Source of the DNA: Pseudomonas sp. B21-048
Lineage (GTDB): Bacteria > Pseudomonadota > Gammaproteobacteria > Pseudomonadales > Pseudomonadaceae
Direction of reading: 5' to 3'
DNA length: 64,000 nucleotides
NCBI RefSeq assembly: GCF_024748615.1
Contig: NZ_CP087168.1
Coordinates: 4,154,001-4,218,000 of the forward strand
Shown: one piece after another, positions 63,975 through 64,000 of the stretch
Position numbering within the stretch: the first letter of the stretch is position 1
Layout of the letters: each line of letters starts with the position of its first letter
Made by a program: the position numbers and the translations under genes
The notes under the pieces: model-generated
Seen by the model: the letters and a program-made list of their open reading frames with translations, nothing else
What the model was told of the DNA's origin: nothing
Database searches by the model: none

Positions 63975-64000
63975 ATGATGAATCCCGAAAAGCTCGAACT
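63975..64000 (+). CDS. Start of a gene cut by the right edge, possibly DUF3820
   Basis: Two ATG codons in tandem (63975 and 63978) start a frame reading MNPEKLE. This opening is familiar from DUF3820 proteins of Pseudomonas, but eight codons are too few to be sure. The ribosome-binding site is weak. Confidence 0.35.

Overview
The window is a piece of a Pseudomonas chromosome, most likely from the P. fluorescens group. The evidence is gene content and order typical of that genus: aotJQMOP-argR, a tandem fadD2-fadD1 pair beside a lysophospholipase-type hydrolase and a MaoC hydratase, a gluconate cluster (gntP-gntK, divergent gntR), DUF2790, DUF2025, DUF2383 and DUF1656 proteins, and two families of palindromic extragenic repeats (a GTGGGAACGATC family and a GGGAGCAAGCTCCC/CTCGCCACA REPIN family). 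Coding regions are GC-rich and packed. No rRNA, tRNA, CRISPR array, insertion sequence or complete prophage was found.

Layout. 1-3.6 kb: 3' part of a giant leucine-rich-repeat, effector-like protein. 3.6-8.9 kb: arginine/ornithine ABC transporter operon and its AraC-type regulator ArgR. 9.5-11.5 kb: acetyl-CoA synthetase. 12-14.6 kb: two small secreted proteins, then nrdB with a long, structured 5' leader and no adjacent nrdA. 14.7-22.5 kb: an accessory region, visibly lower in GC in its first part. It holds a four-gene cassette (68-aa peptide, large heme-oxygenase-like diiron protein, HExxH protein, peroxiredoxin), a decayed small-gene operon, an HNH endonuclease with a decayed partial copy, a Phd/VapC toxin-antitoxin pair, an unrecognised protein with a Cys/His cluster, and a fragment of an AraC regulator. 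22.5-36.8 kb: periplasmic beta-glucosidase, small HTH proteins, metallo-beta-lactamase-fold hydrolase/TetR pair, DUF1003, LysR/amidotransferase/monooxygenase group, GlpQ, PepSY protein, sensor kinase, chemoreceptor and CorA-type transporter. 37-45 kb: PitA phosphate transporter, an ECF42-type sigma factor operon with its own predicted promoter, acetyltransferases, a disrupted nucleotidyltransferase, LysE exporter and AlaC. 45.5-53.7 kb: gluconate uptake and phosphorylation with predicted GntR operators, two glutathione transferases, peptide deformylase, YihY, CsbD. 54.4-63.8 kb: fatty-acid activation genes, an AaeXAB-like efflux operon and a DUF2383 protein; the start of another gene lies at the right edge.

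Most operons are ordinary core metabolism and transport. The most unusual part is the 14.95-18.28 kb cassette. It combines a short peptide gene, a strong hairpin and a heme-oxygenase-like diiron protein with the full metal-ligand pattern, followed by a metalloprotease-like protein and a translationally coupled peroxiredoxin. This layout resembles a peptide-modifying or metallo-oxidase pathway, but its function is inferred only from architecture. Other noteworthy items are the structured nrdB leader, the internal duplication in the leucine-rich-repeat protein, a PmrA-type direct repeat before the PepSY gene, and a 24-codon gene coupled to the ECF sigma factor.
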